Part shown: one piece after another, positions 47,769-55,914 of the stretch
Position numbering within the stretch: the stretch's first letter is position 1
Layout of the letters: every line of letters begins with the position of its first letter
NCBI RefSeq assembly: GCF_002846555.1
Contig: NZ_PJMS01000001.1
Span: forward strand, 744,001 to 808,000
Length of the DNA stretch: 64,000 bases
Direction of reading: 5' to 3'
Source of the DNA: Aquimarina sp. MAR_2010_214
GTDB lineage: Bacteria; Bacteroidota; Bacteroidia; Flavobacteriales; Flavobacteriaceae
Made by a program: the position numbers and the translations under genes
Notes under the pieces: generated by a model
Told to the model about the DNA's origin: nothing
Database searches by the model: none
The model's input: the letters and a program-made list of their open reading frames with translations, nothing else

Positions 47769-49598
47769 ATGTTTAAAAAAATTGGCTTTGTTTTTTTTGT
47801 TGGTATCTTTTGTGCAATCGCACAAAACAATACTCCCTATTGGCAACAACAGGTAGATTACACCATGAATGTGGATATGAATGTTGAAAATTTTCAATAT
47901 GAAGGGACACAAGAATTAATATATTCTAATAATTCTCCTGATACGCTATATCAAGTATTTTATCATCTATATTTTAATGCCTTTCAACCAGGAAGTGAAA
48001 TGGATATACGTTCCCGTAATCTTCCAGATCCAGATCCTAGGGTTGGAAGCAGAATAAATAAACTTACTCCAAAAGAAATTGGGTATTTAAAAGTTTCTTC
48101 CTTAACACAAAACGGAAAACCAATAAAATATGAAACTGCTGGAACTGTTTTAGAAGTATCGTTAGACAAACCTATTGCACCAGGAGAAAAGGTTACTTTT
48201 TCTATGAAATTTAACGGTCAAGTACCTAAACAAATACGTCGTTCTGGAAGAAATAACAAAGAAGGTATCGCATTATCAATGACACAATGGTATCCCAAAC
48301 TTGCAGAATATGATTTTGAAGGGTGGCATGCTGACCCATATATTGCTAGAGAGTTTCATGGAGTATGGGGTAATTTTGATGTAACCATAAATATTGATAA
48401 AGACTATGTTCTGGGTGGTACTGGATACTTACAAAATCCACAAGAAATAGGATATGGATATGAAGAACCGGGTACAAAAGTGACAAGAAAAGGCAAGAAA
48501 CTTTCATGGCATTTTAAAGCTCCTAATGTACATGATTTTGCATGGGTTGCAGACCCAGAATATGTGCATGATGTTGTAAAGGTGCCCAATGGTCCTACGC
48601 TTCATTTTTTGTATAAAAACAAGAAAGAAATTATAGAAAACTGGAAAGACCTACAGCCAAAAACTGTAGAGTTAGTAAATTATTATAGTGAAAAAATAGG
48701 GAAATACCCTTATGATCAATATTCTGTATTACAAGGTGGTGATGGCGGTATGGAATACGCCATGTCTACCCTAATCACAGGAGAAAGAAATTTTGGTAGC
48801 CTTGTTGGGGTTACAGCTCATGAAATGGCACATTCATGGTTTCAACATATTCTGGCAAACAACGAGTCTAAACATGAATGGATGGATGAAGGGTTTACCA
48901 GCTATATTTCTACTCTAGCTATGAATGATGTAATGAAACAAAATAACCCTAATTCATTAAAAGGAATGTATCAGGGATATTATCAATTAGCTACTTCTGG
49001 TATAGAGCAACCACAGACTACTCAAGCAGATCGTTATTCGCATAATACCGCTTATGGAGCCTCTGCCTATACAAAAGGAGCTGTTTTTCTTTCACAACTT
49101 GGTTATATAATCGGAGAAGATAATCTTGCAAAAACAATTAAGAGATATTTTAATGAATGGAAATTTAAACATCCTACTCCTAATGACTTTAAAAGGGTAG
49201 CAGAAAAAGTATCAGGAATACAATTGGATTGGTATCTAACTGATTGGACACAAACAACGAATACAATTGATTACGGAATTAAAGATGTTGTAGAAAATAA
49301 TACCACGACCCAAATCACCTTAGAACGTATTGGATTAATGCCAATGCCTATCGACCTTTATGTAGAATATAAAGACAGTACTATAGAGTCATTCTATATC
49401 CCCTTAAGAGTAATGCGTAATGAAAAGGAAAACCCAATCCCGTCAATGAAGAGAACTATATTGCCTGATTGGCCTTGGACTAACCCAACCTATTCACTAA
49501 ATCTTTCTAGACCAAAATCTGAAATAAAATCGATAGGAATTGATATTACAAATACTATGGCCGATATAAACCCTAATAATAACAGCTTTTCAGAATAA
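47769..49598 (+). CDS. M1-family zinc aminopeptidase
   Basis: A 609-aa secreted metallopeptidase: signal peptide (MFKKIGFVFFVGIFCAIAQ), beta-rich N-terminal domain, then the gluzincin core with HEMAH at H351-H355 and the third zinc ligand E374 in KHEWMDEGF. The GGMEYAMST segment corresponds to the family's GxMEN motif. It hydrolyses N-terminal residues of peptides; probably acts with the upstream S8 protease. A hairpin terminator follows. Confidence 0.92.
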   Translation: MFKKIGFVFFVGIFCAIAQNNTPYWQQQVDYTMNVDMNVENFQYEGTQELIYSNNSPDTLYQVFYHLYFNAFQPGSEMDIRSRNLPDPDPRVGSRINKLTPKEIGYLKVSSLTQNGKPIKYETAGTVLEVSLDKPIAPGEKVTFSMKFNGQVPKQIRRSGRNNKEGIALSMTQWYPKLAEYDFEGWHADPYIAREFHGVWGNFDVTINIDKDYVLGGTGYLQNPQEIGYGYEEPGTKVTRKGKKLSWHFKAPNVHDFAWVADPEYVHDVVKVPNGPTLHFLYKNKKEIIENWKDLQPKTVELVNYYSEKIGKYPYDQYSVLQGGDGGMEYAMSTLITGERNFGSLVGVTAHEMAHSWFQHILANNESKHEWMDEGFTSYISTLAMNDVMKQNNPNSLKGMYQGYYQLATSGIEQPQTTQADRYSHNTAYGASAYTKGAVFLSQLGYIIGEDNLAKTIKRYFNEWKFKHPTPNDFKRVAEKVSGIQLDWYLTDWTQTTNTIDYGIKDVVENNTTTQITLERIGLMPMPIDLYVEYKDSTIESFYIPLRVMRNEKENPIPSMKRTILPDWPWTNPTYSLNLSRPKSEIKSIGIDITNTMADINPNNNSFSE

Positions 49599-49640
49599 TA
49601 ACTGTTTGAAGAAGTAAACCATATAGACTAAAGTCTTATA

Positions 49641-49666
49641 AAAAACCGGTTTTAATGCCGGTTTTT
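49641..49666 (+). terminator. Terminator after the M1 peptidase gene
   Basis: AAAAACCGG and CCGGTTTTT pair around an 8-nt loop, with a long T tract after. Confidence 0.8.
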
Positions 49667-49703
49667 TTTATTACTCATATAAGAAATCTAATCACTACAT
49701 TTA

Positions 49704-50087
49704 ATGCCAATGAAGGCTACTTTTAATAAAAAAGAAAAGTTAAAAAGCAAAAAGGAGATAGAATTACTTTTTTCTGAAGGAAAATCTATATCCAAATATC
49801 CCGTTAGATTAGTGTATAGAAGATCAAATTTTGAAGAGAACATCAAAATTAAGGCTGGAGTATCAGCTAGCAAACGTAACTTCAAAAAAGCAGTAGATCG
49901 TAATTGTATAAAGCGTTTAATGCGTGAAAGTTATAGAAAAAATAAGTATATTGTACCCAACACTACTCATCAATTCACTTTTATGTTTTTATTTTTAGGT
50001 AAAGAAATGCCTGAATATTCATTAATAGAATCTAAAATAAAAGGAATATTACAAAAATTTGTAGAACAAGAAATAAAATCAAAATAA
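49704..50087 (+). CDS. rnpA: Ribonuclease P protein component
   Basis: A 127-aa basic protein that helps the RNase P RNA mature tRNA 5' ends. It has the RnpA start (MKATFNKKEKLKSKKEIELLF) and the RNR-type motif KRNFKKAVDRNCIKRLMRE. Either ATG at 49704 or 49710 may be used. It sits beside a CtpA-like protease rather than rpmH, as usual in Bacteroidota. Confidence 0.93.
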   Translation: MPMKATFNKKEKLKSKKEIELLFSEGKSISKYPVRLVYRRSNFEENIKIKAGVSASKRNFKKAVDRNCIKRLMRESYRKNKYIVPNTTHQFTFMFLFLGKEMPEYSLIESKIKGILQKFVEQEIKSK

Positions 50088-50133
50088 CAACATTTTATGT
50101 TTACTTGATTTGCAATATTTAAATAAAACATCA

Positions 50134-51756
50134 ATGAAGAAGAAAATTATCTACCCCATAGTTGCTGTGATTATCTTACTATCTACTGTAAGTTTTAAAT
50201 CAGATTTTTTTGAAATCGCTAAGCAGATTGAAATTTTCACTACAATGTTCAAAGAATTAAATATGAATTATGTAGATGAGACAAATCCTGCAGAATTAAT
50301 GGATACGGCAATCAAAGCCATGTTAGATGATTTGGATCCATATACTAAATATTGGAACGAACAAGATGTTGAAGCTTCAAAAATACGTAACGCAGGAGAG
50401 TATACAGGTATTGGATCCTCTGTAAAAACGATAAAAGATAAAATCATTATCATAGAACCTTATAAAGGTTATCCTGCAGATAAAGCCGGTCTTAAAGCCG
50501 GTGATGAAATTATACAAATAGGAGATGTGAAAGTAGCCGACTTTAAAGATGATGCAGGAGAACTTCTTAAAGGGGCAAGCGGAACTAAAGTTAACATTAC
50601 CTATAAAAGACAGGGAGATACAAAAACTACAGTGTTAACAAGAGAGGAAATAGAAGTAGATGCAGTTCCTTTTTATACATTGCTTGATGATAATACTGGA
50701 TACATTGTATTATCAAAATTTAATAATAAAGCCTCTAGTGAAACTATTGATGCTTTAAAAAACCTAAAAGCCAAAGGTGCTAATAAGGTAATTTTAGACT
50801 TAAGAGGTAACCCTGGTGGTTTATTAAGTGAAGCTATAAATGTTACTAATATTTTTGTACCAAAAGGAGAGTTAATTACCACTACAAAATCAGTGGTTAA
50901 AAAGTATAATAAAGAATATTTCACAAAAAGAGAACCTGTTGATATCCAGATTCCTTTGGTGGTATTAGTAAACGGAAGAAGTGCATCGGCAAGTGAAATT
51001 GTTGCAGGTAGTATTCAGGATCTTGATAGAGGAGTGGTTATAGGCGCCAGAAGTTTTGGTAAGGGACTAGTACAGCGACCAAAAAAACTAACCTATGGTA
51101 CTCAATTAAAAATCACTATTTCTAGATACTATACCCCTAGTGGTAGATGTATTCAAGCATTAGATTATTGGAATCGTGATCAAAATAATAAGGCAGTACG
51201 TATTAATGAGCAGGATTTTAAAGCCTATAAAACCAAAAACGGAAGAACGGTATATGATGGAGGTGGTATACAACCTGATATAGCATTAGAAACCTCTAAA
51301 TTCAGTAAAATTACGACAGCCTTATTGCGATCTGATGCTATTTTTGAGTATGGAACAAAATATTATTATTCTCATCAACTAAAAAAATCCTCTGATTTTA
51401 AATTTACAGATAAAGATTATGAGGACTTTAAAAGTTTTGTAAAACAAAGTGAATTTAATTTTGAAACCGAAACCGAAAAATCATTTAAAAAATCATTAGA
51501 AATCGCGAAAAAAGAAAAGTTTGATAAGGATATAATCTCAACCTATAATACTCTTATTGCTTCGATAAACACTTCTAAACAAGCAGCTCTAGATACTTAT
51601 AAAACTGAGATTGTTAATTTACTCACAGATGAGATCATCAAACGTTATTTCTATCGTGAGGGGTTATATGATTATTATGTAACGCATAATCCCGAAGTAG
51701 CTAAAAGTCAAGAAATACTTAACAACAAAAATAAATACGACGGAATTTTAAAATAG
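50134..51756 (+). CDS. CtpA-like S41 C-terminal processing protease
   Basis: A 540-aa periplasmic protease with an N-terminal membrane anchor or signal (KKIIYPIVAVIILLSTVSF), a helical region, a PDZ domain (about 95-170, GYPADKAGLKAGDEIIQIGDV) and the S41 catalytic core: ILDLRGNPGGLLSEA, the nucleophile in NGRSASASEIVAGSIQD, and the Lys in GKGLVQ. The C-terminal ~150 residues form a helical extension. The ATG 50134 starts the signal; an earlier TTG frame adds eight residues. Confidence 0.92.
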   Translation: MKKKIIYPIVAVIILLSTVSFKSDFFEIAKQIEIFTTMFKELNMNYVDETNPAELMDTAIKAMLDDLDPYTKYWNEQDVEASKIRNAGEYTGIGSSVKTIKDKIIIIEPYKGYPADKAGLKAGDEIIQIGDVKVADFKDDAGELLKGASGTKVNITYKRQGDTKTTVLTREEIEVDAVPFYTLLDDNTGYIVLSKFNNKASSETIDALKNLKAKGANKVILDLRGNPGGLLSEAINVTNIFVPKGELITTTKSVVKKYNKEYFTKREPVDIQIPLVVLVNGRSASASEIVAGSIQDLDRGVVIGARSFGKGLVQRPKKLTYGTQLKITISRYYTPSGRCIQALDYWNRDQNNKAVRINEQDFKAYKTKNGRTVYDGGGIQPDIALETSKFSKITTALLRSDAIFEYGTKYYYSHQLKKSSDFKFTDKDYEDFKSFVKQSEFNFETETEKSFKKSLEIAKKEKFDKDIISTYNTLIASINTSKQAALDTYKTEIVNLLTDEIIKRYFYREGLYDYYVTHNPEVAKSQEILNNKNKYDGILK

Positions 51757-51779
51757 AATCCTGTAAACTTGTGGGGGTT

Positions 51780-52700
51780 TTAAATATGTAAATCATATCT
51801 TCTTTCTTTAACAGGTTTACCAAAGGATGTCGATTCTATTTCTTTTGTTAGTTTAAAACCGTGCTTAAGATATAATGAAGCAGCAGTTTCTAGCTCATCT
51901 GCTGTCCACAAATAGCTTGATGTATACCCGCAGGAGTAGAAAAAATCCATATATAATTGTAATAACTTTCTGCCTAAACCAATACCTCTGTATCTTTCTT
52001 CTAAATAAAAATAACGCAACTGGGCACTATTATTTTCTCTTTTCATAAGTAAAAGAAATCCAATAATTTGATCATTATGTTCACAAACCCAAACACGTTC
52101 TTTATTTGGGTTATAGGATTTATAAAATTCATAGATGCCATTTGCAACATAGGTTTCAAATGAGATGCCATATTGAAATTCTTCAGCATATAACTTTCCA
52201 TGTCTATGTATAATAAATCCTAAATCGCCTGGTTTTAAATGTGTTCTAATTTTTATATCATCAAGTGCTATATTCGACTTCTCAGACAATGTTTTTATGG
52301 ATCGCATATTTTGTACAAGTGTTTGCGATTCTGCAGGAGATAAATGTGAAAACACTCTTTTTAATTGATTTTCTGAATTAGTATTGAGTTTTAAAAATTC
52401 CTTTTCTCCCAACTTAGTAAGTCGTAACACAAAAACTCTTTTATCAGCACTAGAAACAGTTCTCGAAATTATTTTTTGTTTTTCAAAGCGTTTTAAAATA
52501 CGACTTAAATACCCTTTATCTATCTCCAAAAGTTCAATAATATCTGATGCAGTAAAACCGGGATTATGGTAAATTTCAAATATAATTCTAGCCTCTGGTA
52601 GTGAATATTTGCTATCTAAAATATGAGTGTCTAAAAGACCTATTATGTTAGTATAGAACCGATTAAATATCCTTATCTTATTGATATAATTTCTATTCAT
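51780..52700 (-). CDS. MarR-type regulator fused to GNAT acetyltransferase
   Basis: A 306-aa protein with two domains: a MarR winged helix (about 1-140; SLPEARIIFEIYHNPGF, IIELLEIDKGYLSRILKRFEKQ) and a GNAT domain (about 150-306) with the acetyl-CoA motif RYRGIGLGRKLLQLY and YLKHGFKLTKE. Such fused proteins occur in many bacteria. A perfect 17-bp inverted repeat abuts the start codon, strongly suggesting self-repression. The signal and the acetyl acceptor are unknown. Confidence 0.88.
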   Translation of the reverse strand: MNRNYINKIRIFNRFYTNIIGLLDTHILDSKYSLPEARIIFEIYHNPGFTASDIIELLEIDKGYLSRILKRFEKQKIISRTVSSADKRVFVLRLTKLGEKEFLKLNTNSENQLKRVFSHLSPAESQTLVQNMRSIKTLSEKSNIALDDIKIRTHLKPGDLGFIIHRHGKLYAEEFQYGISFETYVANGIYEFYKSYNPNKERVWVCEHNDQIIGFLLLMKRENNSAQLRYFYLEERYRGIGLGRKLLQLYMDFFYSCGYTSSYLWTADELETAASLYLKHGFKLTKEIESTSFGKPVKERRYDLHI

Positions 52701-52737
52701 AACGTATATTAGTTGACAATGTCAACTAATATACGTT
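52701..52737. promoter_or_regulatory. Palindromic operator at the MarR-GNAT start codon
   Basis: Arms AACGTATATTAGTTGAC (52701-52717) and its exact complement (52721-52737) with 3-nt spacer touch the ATG (codon at 52698-52700). The core TTGACAATGTCAA is a classic MarR-type half-site pair. Binding would block transcription or translation initiation. Confidence 0.75.
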
Positions 52738-52769
52738 ATTTATAATACATATTAAAATAGTGTAAGTAT

Positions 52770-53216
52770 TTATTGGATAACCATAACAATATGTGGAATT
52801 CCATCTTCTAAATATTCTTCACCTATTTTTTCAAAATTATGAGTTTCATAGAATTTTTCTAAATAGGTTTGAGCAGATATCTTAATTTTTTCAGTATTAT
52901 AATGTTCTTCTATTGCATTAATGCAGGCTTTTATTAAATCGTGACCATATCCAAATTGTCTTTCATTTTTGGAAACTACTACTCTTCCTATACTTGCTTT
53001 TTCAAAATAATCACCGGCATCGAATAATCTTGCATACGCAACAACTTCCTGTTCTTTAAATCCTATTACATGAAGTCCTTTTTGATCCTTATCGTCAATA
53101 TCTTGATATATACACTCCTGCTCTACTATAAACACATCTGCGCGTAAGCGCAAAATTTTATATAACTCGAGTGTGGTAAGTTCGTCAAAACGTTTAACTT
53201 TAAATCTTATATCCAT
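52770..53216 (-). CDS. ElaA-like GNAT acetyltransferase
   Basis: A 148-aa GNAT protein of the ElaA type: LRLRADVFIVEQECIYQDIDDKD, then YARLFDAGDYFEKASIGRVVVSKNERQFGYGHDLIKACI with a variant cofactor motif, and YLEKFYETHNFEKIGEEYLEDGIPHIVM. The acceptor is unknown. It is close (6 bp) to the CDF transporter gene and likely in one unit with it and rpiB. Confidence 0.88.
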   Translation of the reverse strand: MDIRFKVKRFDELTTLELYKILRLRADVFIVEQECIYQDIDDKDQKGLHVIGFKEQEVVAYARLFDAGDYFEKASIGRVVVSKNERQFGYGHDLIKACINAIEEHYNTEKIKISAQTYLEKFYETHNFEKIGEEYLEDGIPHIVMVIQ

Positions 53217-53221
53217 AAACT

Positions 53222-54139
53222 TTAATCTTGTACAATAATATCTTTATTATCTTCTTTCCCAAATTCTGGTTGAAGTGTTACATGGTTAATTCCAAATTTA
53301 TCCCGTAACACATCTTCAATTGTATTTAATATTTCTCCAAACTCTGAAACTTTTATATCGATATTAAAATCAATATGCGCTTCTAAGTGTGTTTCTTCTT
53401 CATTAAGTTGCCATACATGGATATGATGAATACTTTTAACCTTTGGCAAAGCATTAATTCTACTTACTATTTCTTTTAACTTAATAGTATCAGGGGTATA
53501 CAGCATTAATACTTTGAAAGATTTTCTTAGGAGATCATAACCTACAAAAATCAAATAGATGGCAATCGCAAAAGTCAAAAGACTATCTACCCAAAAAAGT
53601 TTATAAAACTTCATTAATACCCCTCCTATTAAAACTGCAAAAGATGCCATTAAGTCTGTTATAAGGTGTAAATATGCCGATCTCATATTCATGTTTACCT
53701 TGCTATCTCTTCTTAAAAGCAGAACACTTAGTCCATTCCCAAAAATTGCAATTATAGAAAGTATAATTACAACACGCGCACTTATTTCTTGTGGATTTTG
53801 TAATCGTTCTATCGCTTCTAGTACAAGAATAATAGCTATTACAACTAATGAAATAGCATTTATAAATGCTGCCATAATTTCGGCTCTTTTAAAACCAAAA
53901 GTTCTTTTAATAGAGGCTTCTTTTTTTGCTAACCGATTCGCAAAAAAGCTAACTATTAAAGAAAGTACATCACTAAAATTATGTAATGCATCGGATAATA
54001 GAGAAAGGCTACCAGAAGTCAAACCACCAATTACCTGAGCAGTTGTGATTCCAATATTTAATAGAATAGAAAATAACAAATTACGCCCAGTAAGCTTATC
54101 TTGAGAATATGAATGGTTATGGGCGTTGGTTTTTATCAT
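53222..54139 (-). CDS. Cation diffusion facilitator (CDF) family transporter
   Basis: A 305-aa inner-membrane metal:proton antiporter with six transmembrane segments. The metal-site motifs are DALHNFSD in the second helix and HLITD in the fifth; the C-terminal domain has the CDF cytoplasmic metal-sensing fold with HIHVWQLNEEETHLEAHIDF. Zn2+ is the likeliest substrate. The N-terminal NAHNHSYSQD histidines are consistent with this. Confidence 0.92.
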   Translation of the reverse strand: MIKTNAHNHSYSQDKLTGRNLLFSILLNIGITTAQVIGGLTSGSLSLLSDALHNFSDVLSLIVSFFANRLAKKEASIKRTFGFKRAEIMAAFINAISLVVIAIILVLEAIERLQNPQEISARVVIILSIIAIFGNGLSVLLLRRDSKVNMNMRSAYLHLITDLMASFAVLIGGVLMKFYKLFWVDSLLTFAIAIYLIFVGYDLLRKSFKVLMLYTPDTIKLKEIVSRINALPKVKSIHHIHVWQLNEEETHLEAHIDFNIDIKVSEFGEILNTIEDVLRDKFGINHVTLQPEFGKEDNKDIIVQD

Positions 54140-54142
54140 AGG

Positions 54143-54577
54143 CTAAATACACATTGGTATTTTTTGTACTCTATTTAGGTGTCTGCCTCCTTCAAATTCT
54201 GTCGATAAAAACGTTTTTACCATTTCAACAGCTTGATGTAATGATGTAAATCTTGCAGGAATACATATGATATTGGCATCATTATGAAGTCTGGTTAGTT
54301 CTGTAATTTCTTTCGTCCAACAAAGTCCTGCTCTAACATTTTTGTATTTATTAGCTGTCATAGCAACACCGTTTCCGCTTCCGCAAACTAAAATACCAAA
54401 ACTTGCTTTTTCAGTGTTTACATCTTTTGCTACTGGATGCACAAAATCTGGATAATCAACACTATTGTTTTCATTAGTCCCGTAGTTAGTAACTTCGATT
54501 CCTTCAGATTCTAAATATTCTGTAATTGCAAATTTGTATTCAGTTCCTGCGTGATCGTTTCCAATAGCTATTTTCAT
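54143..54577 (-). CDS. rpiB: Ribose-5-phosphate isomerase B
   Basis: A 144-aa RpiB interconverting ribose-5-phosphate and ribulose-5-phosphate in the pentose phosphate pathway. It begins MKIAIGNDHAGTEYK, with the active-site Cys and anion loop in GILVCGSGNGVAMTANK, and ENVVPA-equivalent ARFTSLHQA. The ATG at 54577 is chosen because the -7 box at 54603-54610 leaves a sensible leader; 54589 is an alternative, and the longer frame to 54637 overlaps the promoter. Confidence 0.93.
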   Translation of the reverse strand: MKIAIGNDHAGTEYKFAITEYLESEGIEVTNYGTNENNSVDYPDFVHPVAKDVNTEKASFGILVCGSGNGVAMTANKYKNVRAGLCWTKEITELTRLHNDANIICIPARFTSLHQAVEMVKTFLSTEFEGGRHLNRVQKIPMCI

Positions 54578-54602
54578 TTGTTTATTCATTTCATTAGTTA
54601 AG

Positions 54603-54610
54603 CAAAGATA
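54603..54610 (-). promoter_or_regulatory. Putative -7 box for rpiB
   Basis: Minus-strand TATCTTTG matches TAnnTTTG; transcription would start near 54596. No well-placed -33 TTTG is seen. Confidence 0.45.
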
Positions 54611-54637
54611 ATTTAATCTAAAAAAAGTAAACTCCAA

Positions 54638-55127
54638 AAAACCAATAATTTAACCCAATATTACGGTAATGTTAATAACTCATAACCTTCTGTTAACACT
54701 GGGTGTGAATAAACAGTTCTTAAAATTCATAAAGTTTTTTTGGTAGTTTTAATTATTATTAGAATACAAGGATAGTAAGAACAAATCAAAATTATAAACC
54801 TTATTTTTTTGGCTAAGTTTTCAAATGTAAAGTCAATGTTATAAACTACGGTAAAACCGTAATAATATTAAAAATTTAAGCTGTTGATTAACTATTAACA
54901 GTTGTTAATTAAATTTCATTTTTAGAACATTTTCAAGCAATTAGAATAATGATATCCTGTTCATATATATTTTAAAATTCAGTTTAACTTAAAAAACAAA
55001 TAAAAGTTAAAAAAGTTATACCGCTATCCACACTATATTATAATCATCATTATTTATTTTTAAATTTAAAAAAAGAAAAAGATATATTTAATATATGTTG
55101 AAAACTATAAAAAATAAGAATACAGAT
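54638..55127. other. AT-rich intergenic region with two DnaA-box-like motifs
   Basis: A 490-bp stretch with no ORF. TGTGAATAA at 54704-54712 fits the DnaA-box consensus (reverse of TTATTCACA) and CTATCCACA at 55024-55032 differs by one base. Around them are GTTAATAACT, TGTTAACA and ATTAACAGTTGTTAATT tracts and a very AT-rich run at 55040-55100. It could be a replication origin or just AT-rich spacer. Gene orientation is away from it on both near sides (rpiB side minus, rnr side plus), with the 55.1-55.7 kb genes as exceptions. Confidence 0.35.
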
Positions 55128-55367
55128 TTATACAATTCTTAGATGAGAATTAGTGTTAAGATCATTTATGATTTGAAGTACTTTTTCTTTGTCTCTTTGA
55201 TGAACTTTTAAATTAATACCTCCTAATGCATTTGAATAAAAAGGAAAAACACCTACCATTGTTTCATTTTCAAAGAAATAAGAAATACCTTCTTGATCTA
55301 AAAGTAGTCTTAGTATAGCATATTCAAAAGGATATGTATATGTTTTAATAGTAATAAAATCTTTCAT
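55128..55367 (-). CDS. DUF2007 family protein
   Basis: A 79-aa protein with the DUF2007 (putative signal-transducing) fold: IKTYTYPFEYAILRLLLDQEGISYFFENE followed by GGINLKVHQRDKEKVLQII, a PII-like ferredoxin-type arrangement. Function unknown. It stands alone. Confidence 0.85.
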   Translation of the reverse strand: MKDFITIKTYTYPFEYAILRLLLDQEGISYFFENETMVGVFPFYSNALGGINLKVHQRDKEKVLQIINDLNTNSHLRIV

Positions 55368-55495
55368 TTTTTTGAATTATTCCTTGATGATCTTCCTTCT
55401 ACAAGATACAAAATAAGCGTAACAATCAAATTGATATTAACCAAAACGAATATCAATTTATTTTAGATTGATAAATAAGTTTAGATAGTAAAGGA

Positions 55496-55675
55496 TTAAT
55501 TGATTTGACTAGCTTCGCGATCAGTTTTTACAGAACTATTTATTTCTGATTCTTCTAAGTTTTCTTTTTTCTGATCTATTGTATTGTTGATGTATAAAGT
55601 AAACGAATATATACCCAATAGAAATATGAGTATGAAGAGTAATATTATCTTATGTATTTTTTTGATTTTATGCAT
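55496..55675 (-). CDS. Small single-membrane-span protein
   Basis: A 59-codon ORF, shorter than typical gene-calling cutoffs: a basic start (MHKIKKIHK), one strong transmembrane stretch (IILLFILIFLLGIYSF), then a polar Lys/Glu/Ser tail. The layout basic-in, one span, acidic-out is typical of small membrane peptides. There is no recognised family. No ORF fills the rest of this ~550-bp gap (55368-55914). Confidence 0.5.
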   Translation of the reverse strand: MHKIKKIHKIILLFILIFLLGIYSFTLYINNTIDQKKENLEESEINSSVKTDREASQIN

Positions 55676-55914
55676 ATCGAACTAAATACTAAACGGATAA
55701 AATCGAATCCTAGTGTACTAAAATTAAGTAAATTTTAAGAAAAATAACTGTATTTGTTTACTTTTTTTTAATGTAATATCTTGATTTACAGATAGTGTAT
55801 TTTAGAACTATTTGGAAATAATAATATTTAAGTATTAATAAAAGTTTAAAGTTAAAATTATTGATGTTAAAAGATAAGCTGTACTTTTATCATAAATATA
55901 TAGAATAGATATTA

